Assembly (NCBI GenBank): GCA_902570545.1
Contig: CACFYO010000003.1
Span: 1 to 50,361, forward strand
Length of the DNA: 50,361 nt
Source: an uncultured Pelagibacteraceae bacterium
Lineage (GTDB): Bacteria; Pseudomonadota; Alphaproteobacteria; Pelagibacterales; Pelagibacteraceae
Reading direction: 5' to 3'
The notes below the pieces were generated by a model. The model was not told where the DNA came from. It saw only the letters and a list, made by a program, of their open reading frames with translations, and searched no databases. Of this stretch, positions 1 to 7,771 are shown one piece after another; the first letter of the stretch is position 1; every line of letters starts with the position of its first letter. The translations under genes and the position numbers were made by a program.

Positions 1-148
1 ATACATAATTATTCCTAAGTTTTTTTATTAGCTCTAAAGCTGATATCAAATCTTTCTTTTTTAGAGAATTAATTATGTTATTTGAGGTTATTGTAAAACT
101 AAATTTTACTTTTTTAAAATCTACTTTTGAATAATTAATTCCACACAT
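1..148 (-). CDS. Partial N-terminus of a probable class II glutamine amidotransferase
   Basis: An open frame starts with ATG at 148 on the minus strand and runs off the window edge; 49 codons are visible. The protein begins Met-Cys-Gly-Ile, so after Met removal a Cys would be N-terminal. That is the hallmark of Ntn-type glutamine amidotransferases such as GlmS-like, AsnB-like and SIS-domain fusions. The residues after MCGI (Asn-Tyr-Ser-Lys) are not the usual Phe/Val-Gly, and the visible part then becomes a Lys/Leu-rich helix, so the subfamily cannot be named. It diverges from the radical SAM gene at 272 and would share its 123-base intergenic region. The assignment rests only on the four N-terminal residues and the surface-sugar context. 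Confidence 0.5.
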   Translation of the reverse strand, partial: MCGINYSKVDFKKVKFSFTITSNNIINSLKKKDLISALELIKKLRNNYV

Positions 149-171
149 AAGTATTGATGGTTTAATTTATT

Positions 172-197
172 TAATTAATATTAATTATTTGTATAAT
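172..197. promoter_or_regulatory. Candidate divergent control region with a palindrome and a -10 box
   Basis: A perfect 16-base palindrome (TAATTAATATTAATTA, 172-187) is followed by a consensus TATAAT at 192-197 on the plus strand, about 75 bases before the start codon at 272. It lies between two divergent genes, where an operator would be expected. No convincing -35 box sits at normal spacing, and in DNA this AT-rich such matches arise by chance, so this is only a candidate. Confidence 0.25.
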
Positions 198-271
198 ATA
201 TTTTTATTCATTCAATAATATAACAATATGTAATATGCACTATGAATTTTTAATGATATACCTATTTAACT

Positions 272-1633
272 ATGAACCAATTTGATATTCAAAACCAAGA
301 AATAATCACCGGATCTTCTCGGTTAGTATCAAAGGATAAAAAATTTGACAGAATAAAATATGCAACTGATTACATGGATCATAATTTAGCTTATAAAAGC
401 TATTTAAAAATTAATGAAATTAACGATAATGAAGGCAAGATACTTTTAGATTTTAAAAAAAGATTTTTAGATTACAGAGTAAATTGGAATAAAGTTCCAA
501 AAGACAATTATAACTTAAATATTTCTGATTATAACGATCCAAATATTAAGATATTAGGACCACTGTGTGTAGATATTGAATTAGCTGCAATTTGTGACCT
601 AGCGTGTCCGCATTGTTTTAGAGAATATATACTTACTCCTGACAAAATAATGAATTTTAATCTTTATAAAAGAATTATTGACGAGATAAAGATTTTAGAA
701 GTTCCATCAATAAAACTTAATTGGAGAGGTGAGCCTCTTCTAAATTCTAAAATAGAAAAATATATAGAGTATGCGAAATCAAGTGGAATACTAGAGGTAT
801 CCATAAATACTAACGCAACTCATCTCACTAAAGAAATGGCAACTAAATTAATTAAATCAGGATTAGACTTGATTATATATTCATTCGATGGAGGAACTAA
901 AAAAACTTATGAAAAAATGAGACCAGGAAGATTTGAGCAAAATAAATTTGAAAAAGTTTATGGAAATATTAAAAACTTTTCTAAAATAAAAAAAGATCTA
1001 AAGTCTTTCTTTCCAATAACAAAAATCCAGATGGTTCTTACTGAGGAAACAAGGAAAGAAATTAATAATTTTTATGAACTTTTTAACTCAATAGTCGATG
1101 ACGTTACTGTGACACCTTACTCAGAAAGAGGGGGTAATTTAGAGAAATTAAAAGATTATCAAAAACAAAAATTATTTGATTACTTAAAAAAAAATGATTT
1201 ACCAGATAGCACTCCATATATGATTGATGGGAATGGAAAAATTAAAATTTCTAAAGAAAGAAAGCCATGTAATCAAATTTTTCAAAGACTCATGATAACC
1301 TATGACGGAAGAGTTGCTATGTGTTGTATGGATTGGGGAGCCCAGCATTGTGTTGGATATATGGATGAGTCTGGTTATAATATTCAAAAAACTTTGGATG
1401 ATCTTAAAAGAAAAATAGATAGTAATAAAAAAGGTTTTGAATTGTTAAAAAATGCAAAGTATCCAAAAAATTTTAATGAACCCAAAAAAAAAGTTGAAAC
1501 ATTAAATGATATATGGAACGGAGAAGAAATAAATAAAATTAGAAATTTACATAAACAAAAAAACCTAGATAGTGTTGATATTTGTAAAAAATGTGATTTT
1601 ACAGACACATATTCATGGATTGAAATTGAATAA
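272..1633 (+). CDS. Radical SAM/SPASM domain protein
   Basis: This 453-residue protein has the radical SAM cluster motif CxxxCxxC at Cys108, Cys112 and Cys115, which should bind a [4Fe-4S] cluster and S-adenosylmethionine. A WRGEP stretch near 151-155 matches the family's GGE-type SAM-binding motif. The C-terminus carries further cysteines (333, 351, 352, 360) and a final CxxC (438, 441), as expected for a SPASM domain with auxiliary clusters. The first ~95 residues form an N-terminal extension of unknown role. It heads the 272-7731 operon, and its stop overlaps the likely start of the NeuB-like gene. Within a sugar operon it may dehydrogenate, epimerise or rearrange a sugar or its precursor; the substrate is not evident. 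ATG at 272 is the natural start. Confidence 0.85.
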   Translation: MNQFDIQNQEIITGSSRLVSKDKKFDRIKYATDYMDHNLAYKSYLKINEINDNEGKILLDFKKRFLDYRVNWNKVPKDNYNLNISDYNDPNIKILGPLCVDIELAAICDLACPHCFREYILTPDKIMNFNLYKRIIDEIKILEVPSIKLNWRGEPLLNSKIEKYIEYAKSSGILEVSINTNATHLTKEMATKLIKSGLDLIIYSFDGGTKKTYEKMRPGRFEQNKFEKVYGNIKNFSKIKKDLKSFFPITKIQMVLTEETRKEINNFYELFNSIVDDVTVTPYSERGGNLEKLKDYQKQKLFDYLKKNDLPDSTPYMIDGNGKIKISKERKPCNQIFQRLMITYDGRVAMCCMDWGAQHCVGYMDESGYNIQKTLDDLKRKIDSNKKGFELLKNAKYPKNFNEPKKKVETLNDIWNGEEINKIRNLHKQKNLDSVDICKKCDFTDTYSWIEIE

Positions 1634-2618
1634 TATAAAATTTATCACTGAAATAGCATCTACGCATGATGGATCTATTAAGGATTTCAACAAATTAATA
1701 AAAAATATTAAGATTATAAAAGGAGATTACATAAAATTTCAAATTTTTAAAAACTCAGAATTATGTCATAGCAGTAGTAAATTATTCAAAGGCTTAAAAA
1801 AAATAGAATTACCTTTTAAATTTTGGGAAAAAATAATTAATAAAAATAAAAAAAAAAAAAAAATTATTTTAGAGCCCTTTGATGAAAAAAGTTACATTTT
1901 TTCCAAAAAGTTTAAAAAAGATGTGTTAATAAAAATTTCTTCATCTGAACATGACAATCAATGGATGATACATGATGCAATCAAAAATTTTAAAAAAGTT
2001 TTTCTTAACATTTCAGGTTATCATTTAAAAGATATTTTAAAATTATTTAAAGATTATAAAAGTTCTAAAAATAAAATAATTTTAATGTATGGATTTCAAT
2101 CTTTTCCATCGAATCCTCAGGATTTGAGACTTAATATTTTAAAACAGATTATTAAAATTGGATATAAAGCTGGCTATGCAGATCATTCTGAAACAGAAGA
2201 TTTAATCGGAACTTATATTTCTACTGCTAGAGCCATTGATCTAGGAGCTACTTATATTGAAAAACATGTTACTTTAGATAGATCTAAAAAAAAACCAGAT
2301 TATGTATCTAGTTTTAATCCTATCGACCATACTCAATATGCAAATTTTTTTAAAAATGATTATAAAAAATTTATAATTAATAGAACTAAAATTTCAAAAA
2401 AGGAAATTCAATATTGTCAAGTTATGGGAAAATATGCTGTATCAAATAGAGATCTAAATTTGAATGAAAATTTAAATTATAAAGACATAAAGTTTTTACG
2501 AACTGGTAGCAAAGGACTAAATAGAAATGAAATAAATAATTTTCTTAAAAAGAAAAGCTTTATTAAAAAAAAAATAAAGAAAAATTCGCTGATTAAATTA
2601 GATCATCTGGGTTATTGA
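1620..2618 (+). CDS. NeuB-family nonulosonate (sialic-acid-like) synthase, divergent
   Basis: The family condenses phosphoenolpyruvate with a six-carbon amino sugar or sugar phosphate to give a nonulosonic acid. The TIM-barrel motifs are visible but altered: ITEIASTHDGS near the N-terminus (usually AEIGxNHNG), then KFQIF, a YADHS...GAT-IEKHVTLD block, and a C-terminal antifreeze/SAF-like domain of about 60 residues. The usual HCxxxYP strand reads YGFQSFPS, so the conserved Cys is absent. The frame is open from a GTG at 1572, but homology begins around 1635, so I place the start at TTG 1620 (or 1626), overlapping the upstream stop. Downstream phosphatase and cytidylyltransferase genes support a complete synthase-phosphatase-activation series. 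A run of 16 adenines lies inside the gene at 1848-1863. It differs clearly from the second NeuB-family gene at 21652. Confidence 0.85.
   Translation: MKLNNIKFITEIASTHDGSIKDFNKLIKNIKIIKGDYIKFQIFKNSELCHSSSKLFKGLKKIELPFKFWEKIINKNKKKKKIILEPFDEKSYIFSKKFKKDVLIKISSSEHDNQWMIHDAIKNFKKVFLNISGYHLKDILKLFKDYKSSKNKIILMYGFQSFPSNPQDLRLNILKQIIKIGYKAGYADHSETEDLIGTYISTARAIDLGATYIEKHVTLDRSKKKPDYVSSFNPIDHTQYANFFKNDYKKFIINRTKISKKEIQYCQVMGKYAVSNRDLNLNENLNYKDIKFLRTGSKGLNRNEINNFLKKKSFIKKKIKKNSLIKLDHLGY
1848..1863 (+). repeat. Poly-A tract of 16 inside the NeuB-like gene
   Basis: Sixteen consecutive adenines encode five lysines plus the first base of an Ile codon. It is the longest homopolymer I found in a coding region of this window, and a potential site of replication or transcription slippage. 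The reading frame is intact as given. Confidence 0.9.
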
Positions 2619-2624
2619 AGGACT

Positions 2625-3140
2625 TTGAAAAAAAAATTTATTAATAAAGCTGTTTTTTTGGATAGAGACGGTGTTATCAATTATGATTATGGGTATGTTC
2701 ACAAAATTAAAAATTTTAAATTTAAAAAAAAAGTATTTGAAGCAATTAAATTTTTAAATAAGATAAATTATCTTGTGATAATTATTACAAATCAATCTGG
2801 AATAGGAAGAGGATTTTACACAAAAAGAGACTTGATGGTTTTACATAATTGGATGAAAAAAAAATTTAAGCAAAAAGGTGCATATATAGATGATATTTAT
2901 TTTTCTCCTTATTTTGAACATTCAAAAAAAAAATATTCTTATAAGGAAAAATTGAGAAGAAAGCCTAACAAGGGAATGATAGATGAAGCTAAAAGAAAAT
3001 GGTTAATAAATATAAAAGATTCATTTATGATTGGAGATAGAACTGTTGATAAAAAGTTAGCTAATAAAGCTAAATTGAAATTTATTAAAGTAAACTCTAA
3101 TTCAGATTTATTAAAAATTGTTGCTAAAAATATTAGATAA
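2625..3140 (+). CDS. HAD-IIIA sugar phosphatase, GmhB-like but without the zinc cysteines
   Basis: This 171-residue protein has HAD motif I (FLDRDGVIN, residues 12-20; both Asp are the nucleophile and acid/base), the GmhB-type NQSGIGRGF stretch, the RRKPNKGM substrate loop and motif III/IV MIGDRTVDKK. It should remove a phosphate from a small sugar phosphate. Classical heptose bisphosphatase GmhB has a Cys/His zinc site just before the RKP loop; here that segment holds no Cys, so the substrate is probably not heptose bisphosphate. Placed between NeuB-like synthase and cytidylyltransferase, it could dephosphorylate a nonulosonate 9-phosphate. The start is TTG; AAGGA lies 1-2 bases before it, unusually close, and no better in-frame start is seen. 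Confidence 0.85.
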   Translation: MKKKFINKAVFLDRDGVINYDYGYVHKIKNFKFKKKVFEAIKFLNKINYLVIIITNQSGIGRGFYTKRDLMVLHNWMKKKFKQKGAYIDDIYFSPYFEHSKKKYSYKEKLRRKPNKGMIDEAKRKWLINIKDSFMIGDRTVDKKLANKAKLKFIKVNSNSDLLKIVAKNIR

Positions 3141-3196
3141 AAATAAATTATACAAATAGAGATGTTTATAAAATTGACTTTTCTTCAATACCTAAA

Positions 3197-4018
3197 ATGA
3201 AAAAAAAATTAAATAAACATTTTTATAAATGTAATTTTTTAAAAGAAAATTCAATAGCAATAATAATTTTAGCTAGGTTAGAGTCAAAAAGATTAAAAAA
3301 TAAAGCAATATTAAAAATTAATAAAAATACTATTATTGAAATCCTGATTAAAAGATTAATAAAAAAATTTAATTCAAATGATATAATTTTGTGCACTTCC
3401 TATAAAAAAAAAAATTTATTATTAAAAAAATTTTCTAAGCAGAATAAAATTAAATTTTTTCAGGGTTCAGATAGAAATATCTTTAAAAGAATCCAATATT
3501 GTCAAAAAAAATTTAAATTTAAACATTTTGTTCGAATAACTGGAGATAATCCATTTACCGATTTATCAGCTATTTTAAAATTATCCAAAGTACACATCAA
3601 AAATAAAAATGATTATACATACACAAATAGTCTACCTATGGGTACTAGACCAGAAGTGTATTCAATTGAATCATTAATAAAATGTTCTAAATTAGCAATA
3701 GATCAAAGTTCATCAGAATATCTCACTTATTTTTTTAAAAGGAGCATTTTTAAAATAGAAAATTATATTTTGAAAAAATTTTTTAAAAATCAAGAAAAAT
3801 ATAGTATCTCCATTGATAATAAAAAAGACTTTGATCTTTTGTCAAAAATTATTAAAAAAAAAAATAAATTTAATTTTGATTTAAAAAATTTAATAAAAAT
3901 TTTAATAAAATATTCTTCACCAATAAACTCGCCAAAAAATAATGTTAAAATAAATTTAAAGACAAAAAAGTATGATGTAAGATTTAAAAAAAACTTAGCA
4001 AATCGTATTTTGCTTTAA
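3197..4018 (+). CDS. SpsF/NeuA-type cytidylyltransferase
   Basis: This 273-residue nucleotidyltransferase is expected to activate an acidic sugar as its CMP derivative. Its N-terminal half reads IAIIILARLESKRLKNKA, a degenerate form of the ARxGSxRLPGK nucleotide loop. It is followed by GSDRNIFKRI (usually GSxxDVLxR) and VRITGDNPFTD (usually RxTgDcPL/P-D), all typical of the SpsF-like group. The central Gly-Ser of the loop reads Leu-Glu, which is odd but sits in a very Lys-rich protein. The last ~60 residues are an extra basic tail. It follows the phosphatase after a 56-base gap and precedes the MBL-Rieske gene, so the CMP-sugar may be the latter's substrate. A second cytidylyltransferase domain is at 19575-21617. 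Confidence 0.8.
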   Translation: MKKKLNKHFYKCNFLKENSIAIIILARLESKRLKNKAILKINKNTIIEILIKRLIKKFNSNDIILCTSYKKKNLLLKKFSKQNKIKFFQGSDRNIFKRIQYCQKKFKFKHFVRITGDNPFTDLSAILKLSKVHIKNKNDYTYTNSLPMGTRPEVYSIESLIKCSKLAIDQSSSEYLTYFFKRSIFKIENYILKKFFKNQEKYSISIDNKKDFDLLSKIIKKKNKFNFDLKNLIKILIKYSSPINSPKNNVKINLKTKKYDVRFKKNLANRILL

Positions 4019-4084
4019 TAAAATTCTTTTATTTAAGAATATATATAAAACTGTTATATTTATTTAATTTTGGTTAAAAAAAAC

Positions 4085-5626
4085 ATGAATATAAAATTTT
4101 ACGGACATAATTGCTTTTTGCTTGAGGGTAGTAAAATCAGTTTACTCATAGATCCATGGTTAAGTGAAAAGGGAGCTTTTTTTGGAAGTTGGTTCCAATG
4201 GCCTATCAATCATCATTTAAAAAATCAATTATTAGAAAAACTTAGACAAAATTTAAACAATTACCTGTATATTTCTCACGAACATCAGGATCATTTTGAT
4301 AAAGAAACTTTAGAAATAATTAAACCTATGATTAAATCATGTATCATTCCGAATTATCATGATCCATTTTTATTTAATCAAATGAAATCATTAGGTTATG
4401 ATGTTATTTCACTCAAAGAAAATTTAAAACACTATTTCAATGATAAAGATTATATGGAATTAATGATAGTAGATACTGGTGTAAATCATGACAGTGCTGC
4501 AATTATTAATTTAGAAAATAAAATATTTGTAAATCAAAATGATTGTAAAATTTTTGATAGATTACCTTACTTGGCAGATAAAAAAGTTGATTATTATGCT
4601 GTTCAATTTAGTGGAGCAAATTGGCATCCAGTATGTTACGAAATGAGTGATTTAGAGAGAAAAAAAATATCTCAAAAAAAAGTTTTGTCAAAACTTGTTG
4701 CTGTGAGGAATGCGATTAAACAGATTAAACCACGTTACTATATTCCATCTGCTGGTCCTGCAATATTTCCTTTTTTAAAAAATGAACTATCTTTAGGTGT
4801 TGATAATATTTTTGTTCATCAGCCAGATATAAAAAATTTTTTAATCAATTCTAATACGGAAGTAATTTGTCCTCGCCCAGGTGATGATATTAATAATACA
4901 ATTAATTATGAACCAATTGAACCACCTAATAAAAATGACCTCGATAATCTTAAAAAAGAACTTAAATGTGAATTCTATGAATTTGATGATAAAAGTTTTG
5001 ATACTGAAAATCTAATCAAAGAAATCAATGATAGATTAGATCAAATTAAAGATCTTAAATTTTCTGAATGCCCAAAATTGATTTTTGACTGGAATGATGA
5101 TGGTTTGGAGATAGATTTGAATACATGTAATGTAAACCCAATTAATATTAAAAAATATAATTGGCCAATTAATTTTATGCGAATTAAAGCTTCACCAGCT
5201 TACTTTAATTTAATGTCAAATCCTCAAAATAGGTGGCAAGATATATATTTAACTCTACGTGCAAAAGTAAATAGATCTCCAGATATTTTTAATACATTTA
5301 TTAATATTTTTTTATTTTCAAATAAAGAAAATATAAGGTCGGGATTTGAAACTACACTTAACATCAATGATGAACGTATATTAGTAGTTAATCCAAACAA
5401 TGGCAAAAATTATGAAATAAATCGTTATTGTCCACATAATGGAGCAGATCTAAAAAATGCAAAGATTGACCAAAATGGAAGACTTATTTGCCCTAGACAT
5501 GCCTGGGCTTTTGATCTTGGTCAAGATGGAGTTTGTAAAAGTGCTCAAGCAACCATAAATGCTAAAGAAATTGTTGAAACAACATCCCTTTGTGAAATGG
5601 CTAGCGTAAGATTGACAAAAAATTAA
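4085..5626 (+). CDS. Metallo-beta-lactamase / Rieske [2Fe-2S] fusion, CMP-sialate hydroxylase-like
   Basis: From ATG 4085 (the frame opens earlier at TTG 4070, which I reject), the protein is 513 residues. The N-terminal domain is a UlaG-like metallo-beta-lactamase fold: FYGHNCFLLEG, IDPW and the metal motif HEHQDH at 65-70. The extreme C-terminus is a Rieske domain: Cys449-x-His451, seventeen residues, Cys469-x-x-His472 (CPHNGADL ... CPRHAW). The middle ~200 residues are not assigned. Vertebrate CMP-N-acetylneuraminate hydroxylase combines the same two domain types in the opposite order (Rieske first). Lying directly after a NeuB-like synthase, a phosphatase and a cytidylyltransferase, this protein is a good candidate for an oxygenase acting on the CMP-nonulosonate. 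Both domains and their ligands are visible; the substrate is inference. Confidence 0.85.
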   Translation: MNIKFYGHNCFLLEGSKISLLIDPWLSEKGAFFGSWFQWPINHHLKNQLLEKLRQNLNNYLYISHEHQDHFDKETLEIIKPMIKSCIIPNYHDPFLFNQMKSLGYDVISLKENLKHYFNDKDYMELMIVDTGVNHDSAAIINLENKIFVNQNDCKIFDRLPYLADKKVDYYAVQFSGANWHPVCYEMSDLERKKISQKKVLSKLVAVRNAIKQIKPRYYIPSAGPAIFPFLKNELSLGVDNIFVHQPDIKNFLINSNTEVICPRPGDDINNTINYEPIEPPNKNDLDNLKKELKCEFYEFDDKSFDTENLIKEINDRLDQIKDLKFSECPKLIFDWNDDGLEIDLNTCNVNPINIKKYNWPINFMRIKASPAYFNLMSNPQNRWQDIYLTLRAKVNRSPDIFNTFINIFLFSNKENIRSGFETTLNINDERILVVNPNNGKNYEINRYCPHNGADLKNAKIDQNGRLICPRHAWAFDLGQDGVCKSAQATINAKEIVETTSLCEMASVRLTKN

Positions 5627-5657
5627 ATATTCTGCTTTATAATATCTGAATAATATA

Positions 5658-6761
5658 ATGTTTAAAAGAATTCAAAAAATATCACACGCTCTTTCACAAT
5701 TAAATTTACGTTTTGATCTACCAATTAAAAGAAAAATAATTCTTTTTGATGATCAACATTCTTCAATACTTAAAGAGATTGTGAATAAAGATTTTAATAT
5801 TCTTTATATTCGTGAAAAAAAACAAATTTATTTTTGGATACTTTTAAAACAAATAATTTTTTTCAATTTCAATTTTATGACTTATTGTAAAAACTATATA
5901 AAATATACTTCACCAAAGATTGTTATTACATTCATTGAGAATAATATTCAATTTTATGAATTAAAAAATAGCTTTTCTGATATTCATTTCATAGCAGTTG
6001 AGAATGGACTTAGAGGAAATGAATTTTTCAAGAGTAAAAGAATACAAAAATCAAAAAAACTTAAGTGTGATCATATTTTTGTATATAATAAACACTTATT
6101 AAAAAAATATGAAAAGATTATTAAGTCAAACTTTCATATTTTAGGTAGTTTTAAAAATAATTTAGTTAATATAAATAAAACTAAAGTTTATGATGAATTT
6201 TTATACATATCTGAATATTTTTTTTCCCCAGATGAAAGAAGATCAAATTTTCAAATTAATTTACTTAATTTAATTAATGGATACCTCTCTAATAATAATA
6301 AAAAACTTCATATTCTCATAAAAAATAAAACTTTATCTAGACAAAAAAAAGAAGTTAATTTCTATAAAAATTTATTTAAGTCTAATTGTGTCATCCACAA
6401 AACATCATATTGGAAAAATAGTTATAAGTTATTAGACAAATATGAAAATATAATTTTTTCTAGTTCAAGCTTAGGACATGAGGCAATATCTAGAAAAAAA
6501 AAAGTTGCAATTTTTTCACCTAAAACTATAGGGAAAGTGAATTATCATTTTGGTTGGCCAGCACCAATTAAAAAAAAATATAATTTTTTTTTAACTCAAA
6601 AATCAAATAAGGAGGAAGTAAAAAGAGTTTTAAACAATGTAAAAAATTGTAGCCAAGCTAACTGGGAAAAAAAATATTTTAGTATTTTAAATGATCAATT
6701 ATCTTATAATAAAAAGAATAAAACTTTAAAAAAAAAAATATCAGAATTACTTATAATTTAA
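5658..6761 (+). CDS. Putative surface-carbohydrate transferase (GT-B-like)
   Basis: The 367-residue protein has no clear classical glycosyltransferase motif, but it resembles the surface carbohydrate biosynthesis proteins found in LPS/capsule loci. These share an N-terminal Rossmann-like half (KRKIILFDDQHSS ... PKIVITFIENN) and a conserved AVENGLRG segment near 115-122. A C-terminal half contains SSSSLGHEAISRKKKVAIFSP, typical of GT-B donor-binding folds in capsule and CDP-polyol transferases. It follows the MBL-Rieske gene by 31 bases and could transfer the nonulosonate made by the operon. It has no signal peptide or membrane segment, so it should be cytoplasmic or peripheral. Confidence 0.6.
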   Translation: MFKRIQKISHALSQLNLRFDLPIKRKIILFDDQHSSILKEIVNKDFNILYIREKKQIYFWILLKQIIFFNFNFMTYCKNYIKYTSPKIVITFIENNIQFYELKNSFSDIHFIAVENGLRGNEFFKSKRIQKSKKLKCDHIFVYNKHLLKKYEKIIKSNFHILGSFKNNLVNINKTKVYDEFLYISEYFFSPDERRSNFQINLLNLINGYLSNNNKKLHILIKNKTLSRQKKEVNFYKNLFKSNCVIHKTSYWKNSYKLLDKYENIIFSSSSLGHEAISRKKKVAIFSPKTIGKVNYHFGWPAPIKKKYNFFLTQKSNKEEVKRVLNNVKNCSQANWEKKYFSILNDQLSYNKKNKTLKKKISELLII

Positions 6762-6888
6762 CTTAAACCTTAATATGTTTAATTAAATTACTAATTAGTT
6801 CCTTACTTAACTATTGGAGTTTCAATTTAAAAATGTATTATTTAATTAATAATAATAAACATTTTAAAATCAAAAATAATTTTTTTAA

Positions 6889-7731
6889 ATGATAAAAGTT
6901 AATTCATGTCCTATTTGTAATTCTAAAGACTTTTTAACTATCCAAATACAAAAATACACATGTGAAGTTTTAAATATTATCAACTCGAAATTAAATGCTA
7001 TTGAAAGATTTTGGTATCAATGCAAGATTTGTAACTTGGCTTACAGATCACCAAAACTTGACAGCCAAGAGCAGAAAAAATTTTATAAAAAACAATATAG
7101 AGATATAGATTTTCGTCATGAAACGCCAGATGAATATTTTGACAGAATAAGCAATTATAGCAATGATAAATCTCTTAACTTTGATAAAATTAATTTTTTT
7201 CTAAAAAACAAAAAAAAAAACTTTTCAGTTGAAGGGTTAGATATTCTTGATATTGGGTGTGGTGGTGGAGTTTTGATTAAAAAAATTAGAGACATGCTTC
7301 CTTATACAAAGTGCTATGGAATTGAACCTAATGAATTATATGCAAAATTATCCTCAAAAAGAAGTGGAGCAGTAAAAATAATAAATGATTTTTATGGAAA
7401 AAATACTTTTAATCAAATGGAGTTTGATTTAATAGTATCATCAGATGTGCTAGAACATACAGACTCTCCATATGATTTTTTATGTAATGCATACTCAAAT
7501 CTTAAAGACGGAGGATGTATTTATCTCATTGTTCCTTCAAACGAAAATTTTAAATATATTAAAGATGAAACACATATGGTTTTTGGTATTGGCCATCATG
7601 TCCTGTATTCTAAAGAGTCTTTAAAAAAATTATTGACAGACACAAATTTTAAAGAAATTCAAATTGATTCTGTAAAAACAATAAATGATCAATATGAAAT
7701 TAGGGCAATTGCATATAAAAATGAAAATTAA
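6889..7731 (+). CDS. Class I SAM-dependent methyltransferase with N-terminal zinc ribbon
   Basis: The N-terminus has two CxxC pairs (CPIC at 7-10 and CKIC near 46-49) forming a zinc ribbon. A Methyltransf_23-type fold follows with motif I LDILDIGCGGGVLI, an acidic-loop GIEPN, and the post-I motif FDLIVSSDVLEHTDSP. The 280-residue length is normal for methyltransferases of polysaccharide loci. It closes the first operon after a 127-base gap and may methylate the nonulosonate or another residue of the glycan; the acceptor is unknown. The ATG at 6889 overlaps the TGA of a 19-codon frame (6832-6891) that I do not call. Confidence 0.85.
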   Translation: MIKVNSCPICNSKDFLTIQIQKYTCEVLNIINSKLNAIERFWYQCKICNLAYRSPKLDSQEQKKFYKKQYRDIDFRHETPDEYFDRISNYSNDKSLNFDKINFFLKNKKKNFSVEGLDILDIGCGGGVLIKKIRDMLPYTKCYGIEPNELYAKLSSKRSGAVKIINDFYGKNTFNQMEFDLIVSSDVLEHTDSPYDFLCNAYSNLKDGGCIYLIVPSNENFKYIKDETHMVFGIGHHVLYSKESLKKLLTDTNFKEIQIDSVKTINDQYEIRAIAYKNEN

Positions 7732-7771
7732 ATATATTTAACATTTAAAAATCTAAAAAAATTTATAATAA

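Noticed and set aside
1572..1619. GTG start of the first NeuB-like frame deep inside the radical SAM gene
   Set aside because: This stretch encodes the final SPASM cysteines in the other frame, and NeuB homology begins only after about 1630.
4070..4084. TTG start five codons upstream of the MBL-Rieske gene
   Set aside because: The ATG at 4085 directly precedes the first beta strand (NIKFYGHNCFLLEG) and is the better start.
6832..6891. Nineteen-codon ATG frame ending in an ATGA overlap with the methyltransferase
   Set aside because: Low-complexity Asn/Lys/Phe sequence without a clear ribosome-binding site; possibly a chance frame or leader, not supportable as a gene.
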